A DNA stretch of 64,000 nucleotides from Alginatibacterium sediminis (GCF_003610775.1 NZ_RAQO01000006.1:186001-250000), one strand, 5' to 3'. Counted from the stretch's first letter, positions 18,251 to 27,261 are shown. A program made the numbers and translations. Notes: generated by a model not told the origin, from the letters alone.

Positions 18251-18622
18251 ATGTATATAGGTGAATTTGCCGCATTAACAGGAACAACACCTAAAACGAT
18301 TAGGTTTTACGAGTCTTTAGGATTGTTACCCGAGCCTTTGAGAAAAGGAAAGTATAGGATTTACGATCAAACCTATGTAGAGACCGTTAAACAGATAAAA
18401 ATGGCGCAAGACTTTGGCTTTAAACTATCTGAAATTAAAGTACAGATGGGTGAGGAAAACACCAAACGGGGCTTACCTGCATCGGTAATTGCAAACGCGA
18501 TTCACCTGAAACGAGCGCAAATAAAGTCGGAAATTGAAAAGCTAAAACTTATTGATAACAATCTACTGCGGTTACAACACCAACTAGAAATATCTAAATG
18601 TAAGGTTGACTCTGTCGTATAG
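18251..18622 (+). CDS. MerR-family transcriptional regulator
   Basis: A 123-aa regulator with an N-terminal winged helix: MYIGEFAALTGTTPKTIRFYESLGLLPEP, in which the IRFYE-GL signature is typical, followed by a second helical block and a long coiled coil (about residues 75-115). The Cys at about residue 118 near the C-terminus (KCKVDSV) is single, so metal sensing is not obvious. It lies directly upstream of a small membrane protein whose promoter has the stretched spacer typical of MerR targets. Confidence 0.85.
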   Translation: MYIGEFAALTGTTPKTIRFYESLGLLPEPLRKGKYRIYDQTYVETVKQIKMAQDFGFKLSEIKVQMGEENTKRGLPASVIANAIHLKRAQIKSEIEKLKLIDNNLLRLQHQLEISKCKVDSVV

Positions 18623-18637
18623 GGCAAGGTTTATACT
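18606..18637 (+). promoter_or_regulatory. Stretched-spacer promoter between merR-like gene and membrane protein
   Basis: TTGACT (18606-18611) and TATACT (18632-18637) are separated by 20 bp, longer than the 17-bp optimum, as in MerR-activated promoters. AAGGTT (18626-18631) and AACCTT (18644-18649) form a dyad over the -10 region. A second dyad, CTCGCTG (18636-18642)/CAGCGAG (18654-18660), would form a 5' UTR hairpin. Regulation by the adjacent MerR protein is inference. Confidence 0.5.
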
Positions 18638-18673
18638 CGCTGGAACCTTCATTCAGCGAGTAAAGTAGATCCA

Positions 18674-19126
18674 ATGAAAAAATCGACTTATCTTAATGTC
18701 GTAAAATATAGTGCCATTTATGATGTGGTGATGACTTTTGCCTTTGCGTTTCCAGTTCTTGTGGTTTGGAATATCGATTTGTTTTCAAGTTTGCATGTCC
18801 AATATGGATTTTCTGGTTCAGTTCCGGAGTTCCAAGCGCTGCACTTATTTTTCGTTAATCTTATGGGCAGTGTTGTTTTAGTTTGGTCAGCGATCAGATT
18901 ATATAAACCTCAAGCAATATTCGGATTATATGATAGTTTTGCACGCTTCATGTTTTCTTTTAATATGCTCTATTATCTTTTAATACATAATGTTACGTCG
19001 ATACTGTGGGTTTTGTTTGTTCCGGAATTAGCGTGGGGACTTCTGCAGTTTTTTGCTTTCTTTATGTCTAATAAAACGATACCTAAAAATGCTTCTAGCT
19101 ATAACCAAGTTAATTTGGAGATCTAA
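18674..19126 (+). CDS. Four-helix inner-membrane protein of unknown function
   Basis: A 150-aa hydrophobic protein with about four predicted transmembrane segments (near residues 17-37, 58-80, 90-108 and 112-132). No family was recognised. It follows the MerR regulator by 51 bp under a MerR-type promoter, so it is a plausible MerR target, perhaps in stress protection or efflux; that is inference only. Confidence 0.6.
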   Translation: MKKSTYLNVVKYSAIYDVVMTFAFAFPVLVVWNIDLFSSLHVQYGFSGSVPEFQALHLFFVNLMGSVVLVWSAIRLYKPQAIFGLYDSFARFMFSFNMLYYLLIHNVTSILWVLFVPELAWGLLQFFAFFMSNKTIPKNASSYNQVNLEI

Positions 19127-19255
19127 AGACTGTGGCCATTTTGTCCGAATGCAGGCCACAAAATGTGCTTTGAAGATGGGCAAAGTGCTTAATCGTTTAC
19201 AAGGATAGCACCAATAATATTGGCAGCTATCCGGTTTTAGACTGACAGCTGCGGC

Positions 19256-20305
19256 TTAATTTGTTTTAGGATTTTTCTTGTTAAAGCGGATCCGGTCGCG
19301 AAAACGTTGTTTCGCAAGCAACTGCATGTCTTCTGTTTGGTCTGTTTCATCGACAATTTCACAACCCAAAAGAGTTTCGATTGCGTCTTCTAAGCTGACA
19401 ATACCAGCTGTTTGACCAAAGCTATCTTCGACTAAAAAAAGGTGTTCCTTTTGAGCTACAAATAAATCGATCAAACTCAGGACTGGAAGTTGGTTCGACA
19501 CTCGATGAATTGGTTGTGCGAGCTCACCTACGCTGATCGTACTTTCCGATTTGAGGAAAGCATCTGTCATCATTCTATGGGTAACAAATCCAATTACTTT
19601 ATCAATGGTTTCATCAAACACTGGGAAACGAGTAAACCCGGAGCTGCGTTCTTGGGTGAGAATCTCAGCTATCTTTTCGTCTTTTTCAAAACCACACACA
19701 ACGGTGCGAGGCGTTAAAATCTGCTCAGTGGTGTATTCGCGAAGTCGAATGATGTTTTCAATTAATGTCACTTCTTTTTGGTTAATGGAGCCGTGCTTCC
19801 CGCCAAGGTAAGTAATCGCTTGGATCTCTTCGCGTGTGACTTTTTCAAGCTTTGATGCACCAAATAAACGAGTGATATAACTAGAAAGTAGCACCAATGG
19901 GTAGACTAGCTTGACCAAAACCGCGATTAATCGAGTTGCAGGAATCGCCAGGCTTTTCCAATATTTTGCCCCAAGGGTTTTCGGGATGATCTCTGAAAAA
20001 TATAAAATGGCTAAGGTGAGTAAAAACGCGACCAGACTTTCCCATTTTGCTCCAAAAAGATGCATAGCTTGAGCACCAACTCCGGCAGCTCCCATGGTAT
20101 GGGAAAAGGTATTCAAAATAAGGATGCTTGAAATCGATTGTTCTAGATTCTCTTTAGCATGAATAAGTTGCTTGCTAGCGAGAGGCTTATTTTTCCGAAC
20201 GACTTCGATGTAACTAGGGGTGATTGAAAGCAGAACCGCTTCTAGGATTGAACAAATAAAAGAAACACCAATTGCGACAAAAATATAGATCAGTAGCAGT
20301 GTCAT
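19256..20305 (-). CDS. CNNM/CorC-type DUF21-CBS domain membrane protein
   Basis: A 349-aa protein. The N-terminal DUF21 (CNNM) membrane domain spans roughly residues 1-150 and includes SEIIPKTLGA, a signature of the family. A tandem CBS pair follows (about 190-315) with TPRTVVCGFEKDE, FPVFDE and GIVSLEDAIETLLG. There is no C-terminal CorC transporter-associated domain, so it is the short form. Family members are implicated in Mg/Co handling or ion transport. Divergently placed or unrelated to its neighbours. Confidence 0.82.
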   Translation of the reverse strand: MTLLLIYIFVAIGVSFICSILEAVLLSITPSYIEVVRKNKPLASKQLIHAKENLEQSISSILILNTFSHTMGAAGVGAQAMHLFGAKWESLVAFLLTLAILYFSEIIPKTLGAKYWKSLAIPATRLIAVLVKLVYPLVLLSSYITRLFGASKLEKVTREEIQAITYLGGKHGSINQKEVTLIENIIRLREYTTEQILTPRTVVCGFEKDEKIAEILTQERSSGFTRFPVFDETIDKVIGFVTHRMMTDAFLKSESTISVGELAQPIHRVSNQLPVLSLIDLFVAQKEHLFLVEDSFGQTAGIVSLEDAIETLLGCEIVDETDQTEDMQLLAKQRFRDRIRFNKKNPKTN

Positions 20306-20448
20306 TTATAGGGTAATTTAACCTCTTAAGTAGATAAAATAGATGAATAGACCAAAAAGTTGGTCAGTTTCGATATATAGATTAACAATTGCATTAGCTT
20401 TAAGGCAATAACTATTGATGAAAATGATGTGATAGTTTGATGTATTTC

Positions 20449-20481
20449 AAGCATTCCCTGTTCTAAGTTAAGGGAATGCTT
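20449..20481 (-). terminator. Hairpin downstream of dgoA
   Basis: AAGCATTCCCT (20449-20459) and AGGGAATGCTT (20471-20481) are perfect 11-bp arms around an 11-nt loop. It begins 13 bp beyond the dgoA stop on the minus strand. The T-run is poor, so termination efficiency is uncertain. Confidence 0.65.
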
Positions 20482-20493
20482 CTTACAAAAGTC

Positions 20494-21114
20494 TTAGCTA
20501 AGGCTTTTGAAAGTGGAGACAAACTCGCGGGCATTGTTAGCTATTTGTTCTAGGCTCATTTGCGGAGTGTATAAGGATGCCCCAATTCCAAATCCGGCCG
20601 CACCCGCATCTACAAAAGGCCGCATACTTTCGACGCTTGCGCTAATCCCACCAACGGGAAAACAAGCCGTATTAGCAGGTAATACGCTCATGAGTGCTTT
20701 AAAACCAGCTAACCCCACCACATTTGCTGGGAATAGTTTCAATCCACTGGCACCATCGGCTAATGCTGCAAATGCTTCTGTAGGAGTTAACACTCCCGGT
20801 AATACAGTGCATCCGGCTTGTACGCCTAACTTAATGACTTCAGAGTTATAGTTAGGGCTTACGATTAACTTAGCGCCTGTATCGATAACCGCTTGCGCTT
20901 GTACTTTGGTGGTAACGGTACCTGCGCCGATTAAGTACTGATCGCCAAAGCGTGCGACTAAAAGTTGAATGCTTTTAAGTGCGTCAGGGCTGTTAAGTGG
21001 GACTTCAATCTGACTAAAGCCTTCATTAATCAAGACTTCGCAGCTTTGAATGGCGGTATCTGGTGTTAAACCTCTAAGAATTGCTATTAGTGGCAATGGT
21101 TTGTTGTCTGACAT
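20494..21114 (-). CDS. dgoA: 2-dehydro-3-deoxy-6-phosphogalactonate aldolase
   Basis: A 206-aa class I KDPG/KDPGal aldolase. It cleaves 2-keto-3-deoxy-6-phosphogalactonate to pyruvate and glyceraldehyde 3-phosphate. Motifs: IAILRG (10-15), catalytic Glu37 in IEVPLNSP, GAGTV, VSPNYN, PGVLTPTE, the Schiff-base Lys126 in LKLFPA and the phosphate-binding FPVGGI. Length matches the family. GGGAG lies 8 bp before the ATG, and the start overlaps the end of dgoK by 28 bp, as commonly seen in dgo operons. It is the last step of the three-gene pathway 23175-20494. KDPG aldolase activity cannot be excluded, but neighbours favour the galacto form. Confidence 0.87.
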   Translation of the reverse strand: MSDNKPLPLIAILRGLTPDTAIQSCEVLINEGFSQIEVPLNSPDALKSIQLLVARFGDQYLIGAGTVTTKVQAQAVIDTGAKLIVSPNYNSEVIKLGVQAGCTVLPGVLTPTEAFAALADGASGLKLFPANVVGLAGFKALMSVLPANTACFPVGGISASVESMRPFVDAGAAGFGIGASLYTPQMSLEQIANNAREFVSTFKSLS

Positions 21115-22019
21115 AAGACTTGCTCCCGTAAGGCACTCATTCCTGCTATAAAACAGTCATCGCCGCTGATGGTGGTGGCTACTTTGTTAAGGATTCCGCA
21201 AGCAATCGCATAGCGTTTACCTAGTTGCGCGTTGCTAATAATGTAGGTGGTATCATCGATATCGGCGACTTCTTTACCAATGAGTAATCCTGATATGTAG
21301 TCATGGATTTCTGATTCTTCAATTTGTCCGAAAAGTCGATGGGTTCTAGCCATAAAAGCGGTGTGCATTAGATTACCCTCTTGACCATCGATAACGCCCT
21401 TAGCGAAGACGTCAGGAGAGAGAATTTGTTCACTCAAATTTTTACCCAGTATCGAATGCTCGCTTAATAACGCAAAAAACTCCCCGGTCATAAACGTTGA
21501 AAAAGAGTGAAGTTTGCCATCGCTAATTTGGGCATGCTTACTGTGTGTACCGGGTAAGATAGCAAAGCAGTTTTTATCAAAACCAAGCTGCAGCAAACCA
21601 AGTAGCTGCACCTCTTCGCCACGCATCACGTCGAATTTAGACTCATTCACGCTGTGACAAACACCAGGTACTATTAACACCTCCGATCCCCAAGTGGTAT
21701 TAAACCGAAGGCAGGCATCACTCAATGATGTTAGCGATAGAGGAGTACTAATATAGTCTGCTTCATGCCAGCCTTGTTTTGAACCAATCATGCCTGCCAT
21801 AAACACCGGCAAGTTAGGGCTGGCATCAAACCATTGTGCGAGGTTGTTTCGAAGAACATCTTCAAACGCCCGATCTTTTACTTGCAGAAGACCGGTTTTT
21901 CGTTCGATACGCTCGATACAAGTGTTGTCCGCACTCATAATAAAGGCGCGAAAATTTGTAGTTCCCCAATCGACAATGATCCATTCGGGTGACGCTGATA
22001 GTGTGTTTATCAAACCCAT
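21087..22019 (-). CDS. dgoK: 2-dehydro-3-deoxygalactonokinase
   Basis: A 310-aa ATP-dependent sugar-acid kinase of the DgoK family. It phosphorylates 2-keto-3-deoxygalactonate at C6. Seen: IIVDWGTTNFRAF near the N-terminus (phosphate 1 motif), VFMAGMIGSKQGW, DVMRGEEVQLLG and LPGTHSKHA, all shared with E. coli DgoK. The ATG at 22019 is chosen 10 bp after the dehydratase stop; AAGGA lies only 1 bp from it, so a TTG at 22013 (7-bp spacing) is a genuine alternative. The enzyme is cytoplasmic and works between the enolase-family enzyme and DgoA. Confidence 0.87.
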   Translation of the reverse strand: MGLINTLSASPEWIIVDWGTTNFRAFIMSADNTCIERIERKTGLLQVKDRAFEDVLRNNLAQWFDASPNLPVFMAGMIGSKQGWHEADYISTPLSLTSLSDACLRFNTTWGSEVLIVPGVCHSVNESKFDVMRGEEVQLLGLLQLGFDKNCFAILPGTHSKHAQISDGKLHSFSTFMTGEFFALLSEHSILGKNLSEQILSPDVFAKGVIDGQEGNLMHTAFMARTHRLFGQIEESEIHDYISGLLIGKEVADIDDTTYIISNAQLGKRYAIACGILNKVATTISGDDCFIAGMSALREQVLCQTTNHCH

Positions 22020-22029
22020 GTCCTTGTGA

Positions 22030-23175
22030 TTAATTAATTTTAAAGCTCTCAATGATTGATCGATTTACTTCAACGCCAATTCCTGGTTCTTTAGATATTT
22101 GAACCATGCCATCGCTAAACGAAATACCATCGTTAATTAAGTCTTTTCTAAAGGGGTGGTCACTTTGGTCGAACTCAAGCATCGGTTCTTCCGCAAATAA
22201 ACCAAGGGGCGAAGGTGGTAGTGAGGCGATAAACTGGAGCGAGGCTGCGATTCCAATACCTGAACCCCAAACATGGGGAATTATTCTAGTTTCATGCGCT
22301 TGGGCGAGTGCTGCTATTTTCTTGCACTCGGTAATTCCGCCCGAAGAACACAGGTCTGGCTGGATAATGTCCAAGGCATTTTGACTCAACCAAGGCTGAT
22401 AACCGCGTTTGCCGAAAACTTGTTCTCCAGCTGCAATATATGTAGAGCCCTGATTACGGATCTGCTTGTATCCTTCTAGGTCCTCTGGTGCTAACAGTTC
22501 TTCTAAGAAATAAGGTTTTGCCGATTCTGTCTCACGAATAATTCGACGTGCACTACCAACACTATAAGCGCCATTCGCATCAGCCATTAATCGAATATCG
22601 GGACCTACTTTTTCGCGCATTTGGTGAATAAAGGCGATGTCCTCATCGACACCGAAACCTATTTTTAGTTTCATGGCTCTAAAGCCCTTGTTTATATAGG
22701 CTTGTGCTTCGGCATAGCTGTCTTGAGGGTAATGACCAGCTTTAGTTCGGTAAAACCCGGTTGCGTAAGGTTGGATTTCGCTTCGAAATGCGCCACCGAT
22801 AAGCGCATGAATTGGTTTGTTCAAAGACTTTCCGATGATGTCCCAAATGGCGATATCAATACCACTTATAGCGTTAACCGCAGACCCACCTTGTCCATAG
22901 GGACGACTGAGGTTGTACATTTGCTCCCAGATTACTTCGACATCGAAAGGGTCACGGTTAAGCAGCAAAGGTTTAAATGCGTTTTCAATAAATGCAGCGG
23001 CAATTTGCGGTGGTTGAAGGCCATGACACAAGCATTCTCCCCAACCTGTAATGCCAGCATCAGTCTCAATCTCTACAATGAGTGAGCTTCGCTGATGTAC
23101 CCAACCTTGAGAGAAATAAAAAGCTTCTTCAAGGGGAACTGAAATAGCGTGAGCATGTACGTTAGTAATCTTCAT
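22030..23175 (-). CDS. Enolase-superfamily sugar-acid dehydratase or cycloisomerase (mandelate racemase-like)
   Basis: A 381-aa enzyme. Catalytic features are K169-x-K171 (AMKLKIG), metal ligands D199, E225 and E251, and a His301-Asp274 dyad (IIPHVWGSG, IIQPDLC), placing it near the mandelate racemase/galactonate dehydratase group. It sits directly upstream of dgoK and dgoA, so its product should be 2-keto-3-deoxygalactonate. Either dehydration of a galactonate-like acid or ring-opening of 3,6-anhydro-D-galactonate (as in carrageenan pathways) would give that product; sequence alone does not decide. The divergent promoter region carries two copies of the TCCCR-N5-YGGGA operator. Confidence 0.8.
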   Translation of the reverse strand: MKITNVHAHAISVPLEEAFYFSQGWVHQRSSLIVEIETDAGITGWGECLCHGLQPPQIAAAFIENAFKPLLLNRDPFDVEVIWEQMYNLSRPYGQGGSAVNAISGIDIAIWDIIGKSLNKPIHALIGGAFRSEIQPYATGFYRTKAGHYPQDSYAEAQAYINKGFRAMKLKIGFGVDEDIAFIHQMREKVGPDIRLMADANGAYSVGSARRIIRETESAKPYFLEELLAPEDLEGYKQIRNQGSTYIAAGEQVFGKRGYQPWLSQNALDIIQPDLCSSGGITECKKIAALAQAHETRIIPHVWGSGIGIAASLQFIASLPPSPLGLFAEEPMLEFDQSDHPFRKDLINDGISFSDGMVQISKEPGIGVEVNRSIIESFKIN

Positions 23176-23319
23176 TTAATGTCTCTTAAAAGCATCACAT
23201 GTGATGATGGTTACGCTCGCGGCGTTCGATATCATAGGTTCAAAATTATGCTGCAACTATAGCAGTGAGCCTTGTTGGGATTGTGATCTTTCTCAAGTTC
23301 TCAAATTAGAGGACGACAT

Positions 23320-23334
23320 TCCCAGATGGTGGAA
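23320..23334. promoter_or_regulatory. Operator copy B of the TCCCR-N5-YGGGA family
   Basis: TCCCAGATGGTGGAA lies between the divergent dehydratase-dgoK-dgoA operon and the sensor kinase gene. It is 27 bp from copy C, so the pair could serve both promoters. Confidence 0.6.
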
Positions 23335-23361
23335 CTTGAGAAGAGGAGAGAGCCCTGTTTG

Positions 23362-23376
23362 TTCCACATTGTGGGA
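23362..23376. promoter_or_regulatory. Operator copy C of the TCCCR-N5-YGGGA family
   Basis: TTCCACATTGTGGGA, a near-perfect 15-bp dyad about 130 bp upstream of the sensor kinase start and 190 bp upstream of the dehydratase start on the other strand. Confidence 0.65.
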
Positions 23377-23506
23377 CCTTGGTGCTTCTATGAATGTCCT
23401 CGCGGTTAATAAACGCGCGCTAATCTAATCTATTGCTATTGCCCGAATGTTTGAAATGGAATTCAGGTGAATTGAACATTACACCTCGCCAAATTTAGGA
23501 GCAGCT

Positions 23507-25279
23507 TTGAGACGAACCCGTATACGCCATAGCTTGATTGGCAAAGTTTTGGCACTGTTTATACTGATTGTAGCAATACCTTCAGTTGCAGCGGGTTTAA
23601 CAGCAATGCGCTTGTTTCTTAATATATTGCTTGAGAAATCCTCTGATAGTTATTCGCTTTCGGTTGAGCACCTAAACCAACAAGTTGACGAAGAGCTTTT
23701 TCAAACCAAAATGAGTGCCTACTATGTTTATTTAGACCTTGATTTGAAGCAAGCTATTTCAGATTTCGAAGTCGATAGAGCCGGTAGTTTGAAAGCTCAA
23801 CGTCGGGTTGCAACCAAATTTGAAAACTACCGGATATCTCCCAGTTTCAACAATGTGAATACTGTGAAAATTTATGCATTTAATGGATTAAAGATGTCCT
23901 TTGGGGACAGTGTTTTTAGTTCAGCGATCAGTGATGATTGGGTGCTAAATAATCCTTTGTATCAACAAGCGATTGAATTTCCAGACCGGTTTATTTGGTC
24001 CGGTATTCATAGCAATACTGATGGTCCAGGGATTAGTGACTCCATTTCAATTTTTCGAGTTGTAAAAGACCGAAGCTATAGCTCAGGTGTTGCCATGTTG
24101 TATGTAAACCTCGATTCAAAATTGTTTTCAAGCCTAGTCAATGGACGCAATGGTTTAGCTGACAGCCGAATTTATGTTTTGGATTCAAATGACAATTCGA
24201 TAACAGGTACAAGCGTGCCTAAATTTGTTCTCGATACCATTAACACAGCTATCGATAATTCGCGTTCAGACTATTCTCAAACCATTGATATCGGAGGCGA
24301 AAAACGGCTTTTTGTGCATTATTTATCTGATTATCAGTGGAAAATAGTAGGGGTGCTTGACGTCAATCAGCTTCGACAAAGTAGTCTCGATTTACTTGGC
24401 TATTTTACCTTGGGGTTTTTGCTGTTTTTGATTATCGCCAGCATAATCTGGTTGGCTGCGGTGTCGTATTTGTTGGCACCTATCAAACGTCTCAGCGCAG
24501 CAACCAAACAAGTACGACGTGGCAATTTTGCTGTGCATATTACGCCGCATGGAAAGGACGAAATCGGTCAGCTGACCCGTGATTTTAACTATATGGTGGC
24601 CAAGGTAGATACAGTATTAGCTGAATCTGTGGCTCAGAATAGCCGAGAAAAAGACGCACAATATCGAGCTCTGCAGGCTCAAATTAACCCTCATTTTCTC
24701 TATAACACATTAAATTCAATTCGTTGGATGGCGATTTTACAAAACGCAGACAATATAAAACGAACGATTGAAGTCCTTGCCCGCCTTTTGCGTAACAGTA
24801 CCCGTAAAATGGATCAATTTGTCACGATTGATCAAGAGATTGAAAATCTAAAAGACTATGTCTATATCGAAGAGCTTGCCTATAGCAATCGCTTTAAAGT
24901 TGAATACAACGTGGATTTTAAAGCGCTTTCGTTTCAGTGCTTTAAATTTCTTCTTCAGCCTTTAGTTGAAAACGCAATTTTTCATGGTGTTTTGCCAAAA
25001 GACGGGTTTGGGGCCATTGTGGTCAGTGTCCGTAAACACTCAGATACGATTGAGTTTGAAGTATTTGATAATGGAATCGGGATGGATTCGAACGCAAGCT
25101 CAGTAAATCACTCTAGCGGGCATGCTGGACACAAATTTAATAGTATTGGATTGGAAAGCGTACGAGAACGCCTACAAATGTGTTATCTCGATGATCATTG
25201 TTTCAGTATTGATAGTGAGAAAGGTGAATACACGCGTATCCGAATTTGTATCCCTATGCGGGAGCACCTTGATGCTTAG
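23507..25279 (+). CDS. YesM-type sensor histidine kinase
   Basis: A 590-aa membrane kinase. The start is TTG at 23507 with AGGAG 5 bp upstream. Transmembrane segments are at about residues 14-38 and 297-322, enclosing a large extracytoplasmic sensor domain. A HAMP domain follows (about 324-375), then the His_kinase (PF06580) block AQINPHFLYNTLNSIRW with the phospho-acceptor His396, and an HATPase domain with QPLVENAIFHG and DNGIGM. Such kinases pair with AraC-type response regulators and commonly control carbohydrate transport and degradation. It overlaps the regulator gene by 8 bp and is divergent from the dgo operon, so it probably senses a related extracellular sugar (inference). Confidence 0.87.
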   Translation: MRRTRIRHSLIGKVLALFILIVAIPSVAAGLTAMRLFLNILLEKSSDSYSLSVEHLNQQVDEELFQTKMSAYYVYLDLDLKQAISDFEVDRAGSLKAQRRVATKFENYRISPSFNNVNTVKIYAFNGLKMSFGDSVFSSAISDDWVLNNPLYQQAIEFPDRFIWSGIHSNTDGPGISDSISIFRVVKDRSYSSGVAMLYVNLDSKLFSSLVNGRNGLADSRIYVLDSNDNSITGTSVPKFVLDTINTAIDNSRSDYSQTIDIGGEKRLFVHYLSDYQWKIVGVLDVNQLRQSSLDLLGYFTLGFLLFLIIASIIWLAAVSYLLAPIKRLSAATKQVRRGNFAVHITPHGKDEIGQLTRDFNYMVAKVDTVLAESVAQNSREKDAQYRALQAQINPHFLYNTLNSIRWMAILQNADNIKRTIEVLARLLRNSTRKMDQFVTIDQEIENLKDYVYIEELAYSNRFKVEYNVDFKALSFQCFKFLLQPLVENAIFHGVLPKDGFGAIVVSVRKHSDTIEFEVFDNGIGMDSNASSVNHSSGHAGHKFNSIGLESVRERLQMCYLDDHCFSIDSEKGEYTRIRICIPMREHLDA

Positions 25280-26891
25280 AATACTGATTGTTGACGACGA
25301 ACTATTAGCTCGATCCGGATTAAAGGTTTTTATCGATTGGAATCATTATGGTTATGAGATCGTAGCTGAAGCCGAGAATGGGCAGCAGGCCCTTGAGATT
25401 GCCTTGCGTATAGAGCCCGACATTATTATTAGTGATATCCAAATGCCAATAATGAATGGTATAGAGCTGGTGGAGAAATCACAGGCAGCTGGTCTTGCAA
25501 GCAAATTCGTAATGTTGAGTGCTTTCGACGACTTTGATTTGGTCAAAGGAGCCCTAAAGGCGGGTGCGGATGACTACGTGCTAAAGCTACAAATGGAAGC
25601 ACAAGACCTACTTGAAACCTTGGATAGTCTCAAGCAACAGATTCAAAAAGAACAAGACAATCAAACTTCGAAAGCAGCAACATTAGTCGTTCATGAGCAA
25701 GATAGGGACGCTATACGACAGGTTCTATTGCGCGATCTATTTAATGGAAAAATACTCGACGCGAAGACGATTTCAAAAAAATTACAGCAATACGGACTAA
25801 CTCTATACTCCGATGCGGTAGTGTTGCTTGCGTTCCGGCTGCGGGATAACTACGACGCTGAGTCCACCCTTGAGTACACTTTTTCTGAATTGATTAAACG
25901 AAGTCTAAAGCAATTAGAGGCCTCCCAATTGGTGACTTGCGACAATGGTTACTTTATTGGAGTGTGTAGTTTTGATCGATTTCAAAGTGAGCAAAGCATT
26001 CAATATGATCTTTCCAAACTTTGTCACGCGGTGTCAGTTGCAAGTATAAACACGTTGAATTTTGAACCTCGTATTGGGCTTTCTAGCACGCACAACTGTT
26101 TTACCCATTTCAGGCAACTATATTTGGAGTCTATGTTCGCCGTTTCTCACTGCGGTGCTAATAGTAATTCGCAGCTTATGCACTTTGTTGATGTACAGTC
26201 GTCGGGAACACAAGCTCGGGTTGAAGAACTCGAAGGCTTTGTTAGTGATGTTGCCAATGCACTAGCGAACAAAGATTGGCTAATGCTCGCCGATAGCTTA
26301 GATGGTCTCGTTGTGTCATTGCAGCGTTCAAGCAATATACCTGTGGAGTTGGTGTTAGGTAATCGCTATGTATTGAACTATTTAGTCCATGACTTCTTTG
26401 TTTCGCAGCAACAAGAAGATGACCCCTTGTGGGCTGAGATTCAAGAGAGCTGGATAAACGATGGGCGGATTAACGATCTTAAGCAGTTTATTTCTTGGAT
26501 ACGCTTATTAAGAAGCCTACTAGCGCGTTACTTTGAGCAAGGAGGTGATAGCCATAGTGTTATATTTCGCGCTAAACATTACGTTAATGAGCATATTGAC
26601 GAACCTATAAGCCTGTTACAGATAAGCCAGTACTTGGGCCTGTCCTCGAGCTATTTTAGCCGCCTATTTAGTGAGGTAAATGAACAGTGCTTTGTTGACT
26701 ATGTGAGAGCGCAGAAAATGAAACATGCCCGAGATCTTATTCGCGGAAGCAACAAAAAAATGTATGAAATTGCCCAAGAACTCGGCTATGAAAACGTGCA
26801 TTATTTTAGTCGGGTATTTAAAAAAACGGTTGGAGTTTCAGCGATGGAATATCGCCATGGTAAGCATACTGAACTTAGAAAACCAATATAG
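25272..26891 (+). CDS. YesN-type response regulator with AraC DNA-binding domain
   Basis: A 539-aa regulator. The ATG at 25272, overlapping the kinase by 8 bp, opens the receiver domain (LRILIVDDE, phospho-acceptor Asp55 in ISDIQMP, Lys in DYVLKL). A long middle region of about 300 residues separates it from the C-terminal AraC-type double helix-turn-helix (ISLLQISQYLGLSSSYFSRL and EIAQELGYENVHYFSRVFKK). Partner of the kinase at 23507. Its targets are not identifiable from sequence; the nearby importers are candidates. Confidence 0.88.
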   Translation: MLRILIVDDELLARSGLKVFIDWNHYGYEIVAEAENGQQALEIALRIEPDIIISDIQMPIMNGIELVEKSQAAGLASKFVMLSAFDDFDLVKGALKAGADDYVLKLQMEAQDLLETLDSLKQQIQKEQDNQTSKAATLVVHEQDRDAIRQVLLRDLFNGKILDAKTISKKLQQYGLTLYSDAVVLLAFRLRDNYDAESTLEYTFSELIKRSLKQLEASQLVTCDNGYFIGVCSFDRFQSEQSIQYDLSKLCHAVSVASINTLNFEPRIGLSSTHNCFTHFRQLYLESMFAVSHCGANSNSQLMHFVDVQSSGTQARVEELEGFVSDVANALANKDWLMLADSLDGLVVSLQRSSNIPVELVLGNRYVLNYLVHDFFVSQQQEDDPLWAEIQESWINDGRINDLKQFISWIRLLRSLLARYFEQGGDSHSVIFRAKHYVNEHIDEPISLLQISQYLGLSSSYFSRLFSEVNEQCFVDYVRAQKMKHARDLIRGSNKKMYEIAQELGYENVHYFSRVFKKTVGVSAMEYRHGKHTELRKPI

Positions 26892-26954
26892 AATGCCTCT
26901 ATGCTCTCGGGGGCTCACTTTCGTTTGGTGAAATAACGATGGTAGGCGTCGCTT

Positions 26955-26971
26955 CACTTCACTGTGAAGTG
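26955..26971. repeat. 17-bp palindrome after the response regulator gene
   Basis: CACTTCAC (26955-26962) and GTGAAGTG (26964-26971) flank a single T. There is no T-run, so it is a weak terminator candidate or a protein-binding site; it lies 23 bp before operator copy D. Confidence 0.4.
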
Positions 26972-26994
26972 AGTCTCAAATAACAAGAAGGTAA

Positions 26995-27009
26995 TCCCGC
27001 AATACGGGA
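26995..27009. promoter_or_regulatory. Operator copy D of the TCCCR-N5-YGGGA family
   Basis: TCCCGCAATACGGGA lies about 250 bp upstream of the IclR gene at 27262. Presence before the regulator gene itself suggests autoregulation and is the main reason to name IclR as the binding protein (inference). Confidence 0.65.
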
Positions 27010-27261
27010 CGTTATTGTTTTGGATTTTTACTCATCTATTCCAACTCCCAAGCTGTTCATCGAAGGTCCTGTCTATTTCTGGTTAATTGTTAGCACTCGT
27101 AGCTATATATTGAGTGTATTTTAGTCTATTTGTTATCTGGTCTTATGATTGTTTAGCAGTGATAAACCTGTCATAACGTCCCTAGGTATAGATGACGGCT
27201 AATTAATACAAGCGTGGCCGATCGATTTATTGCAACTAACTTGTCAATCTTGGGAGAGAAG

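Larger units (their letters stand above)
23176..23506. other. Divergent control region between the dgo operon and the two-component system
   Basis: 331 bp without a gene. It contains operator copies B and C. Promoters for both directions must lie here but no unambiguous -35/-10 pair was assigned. Confidence 0.6.
26892..27261. other. Intergenic region upstream of the IclR-sulfatase operon
   Basis: 370 bp. It holds a palindrome at 26955-26971 and operator copy D at 26995-27009. The remaining sequence up to the IclR start is AT-rich and probably carries its promoter. A GTG at 27214 in frame with IclR is an alternative start. Confidence 0.6.

Noticed and set aside
22013..22052. TTG at 22052 as the start of dgoK
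   Set aside because: It would overlap the dehydratase by 23 bp without a ribosome binding site; the ATG at 22019 or TTG at 22013 is better placed behind AAGGA.
25122..25271. N-terminal extension of the response regulator
   Set aside because: It lies entirely within the kinase gene and precedes the receiver-domain start LRILIVDDE; the ATG at 25272 is standard.
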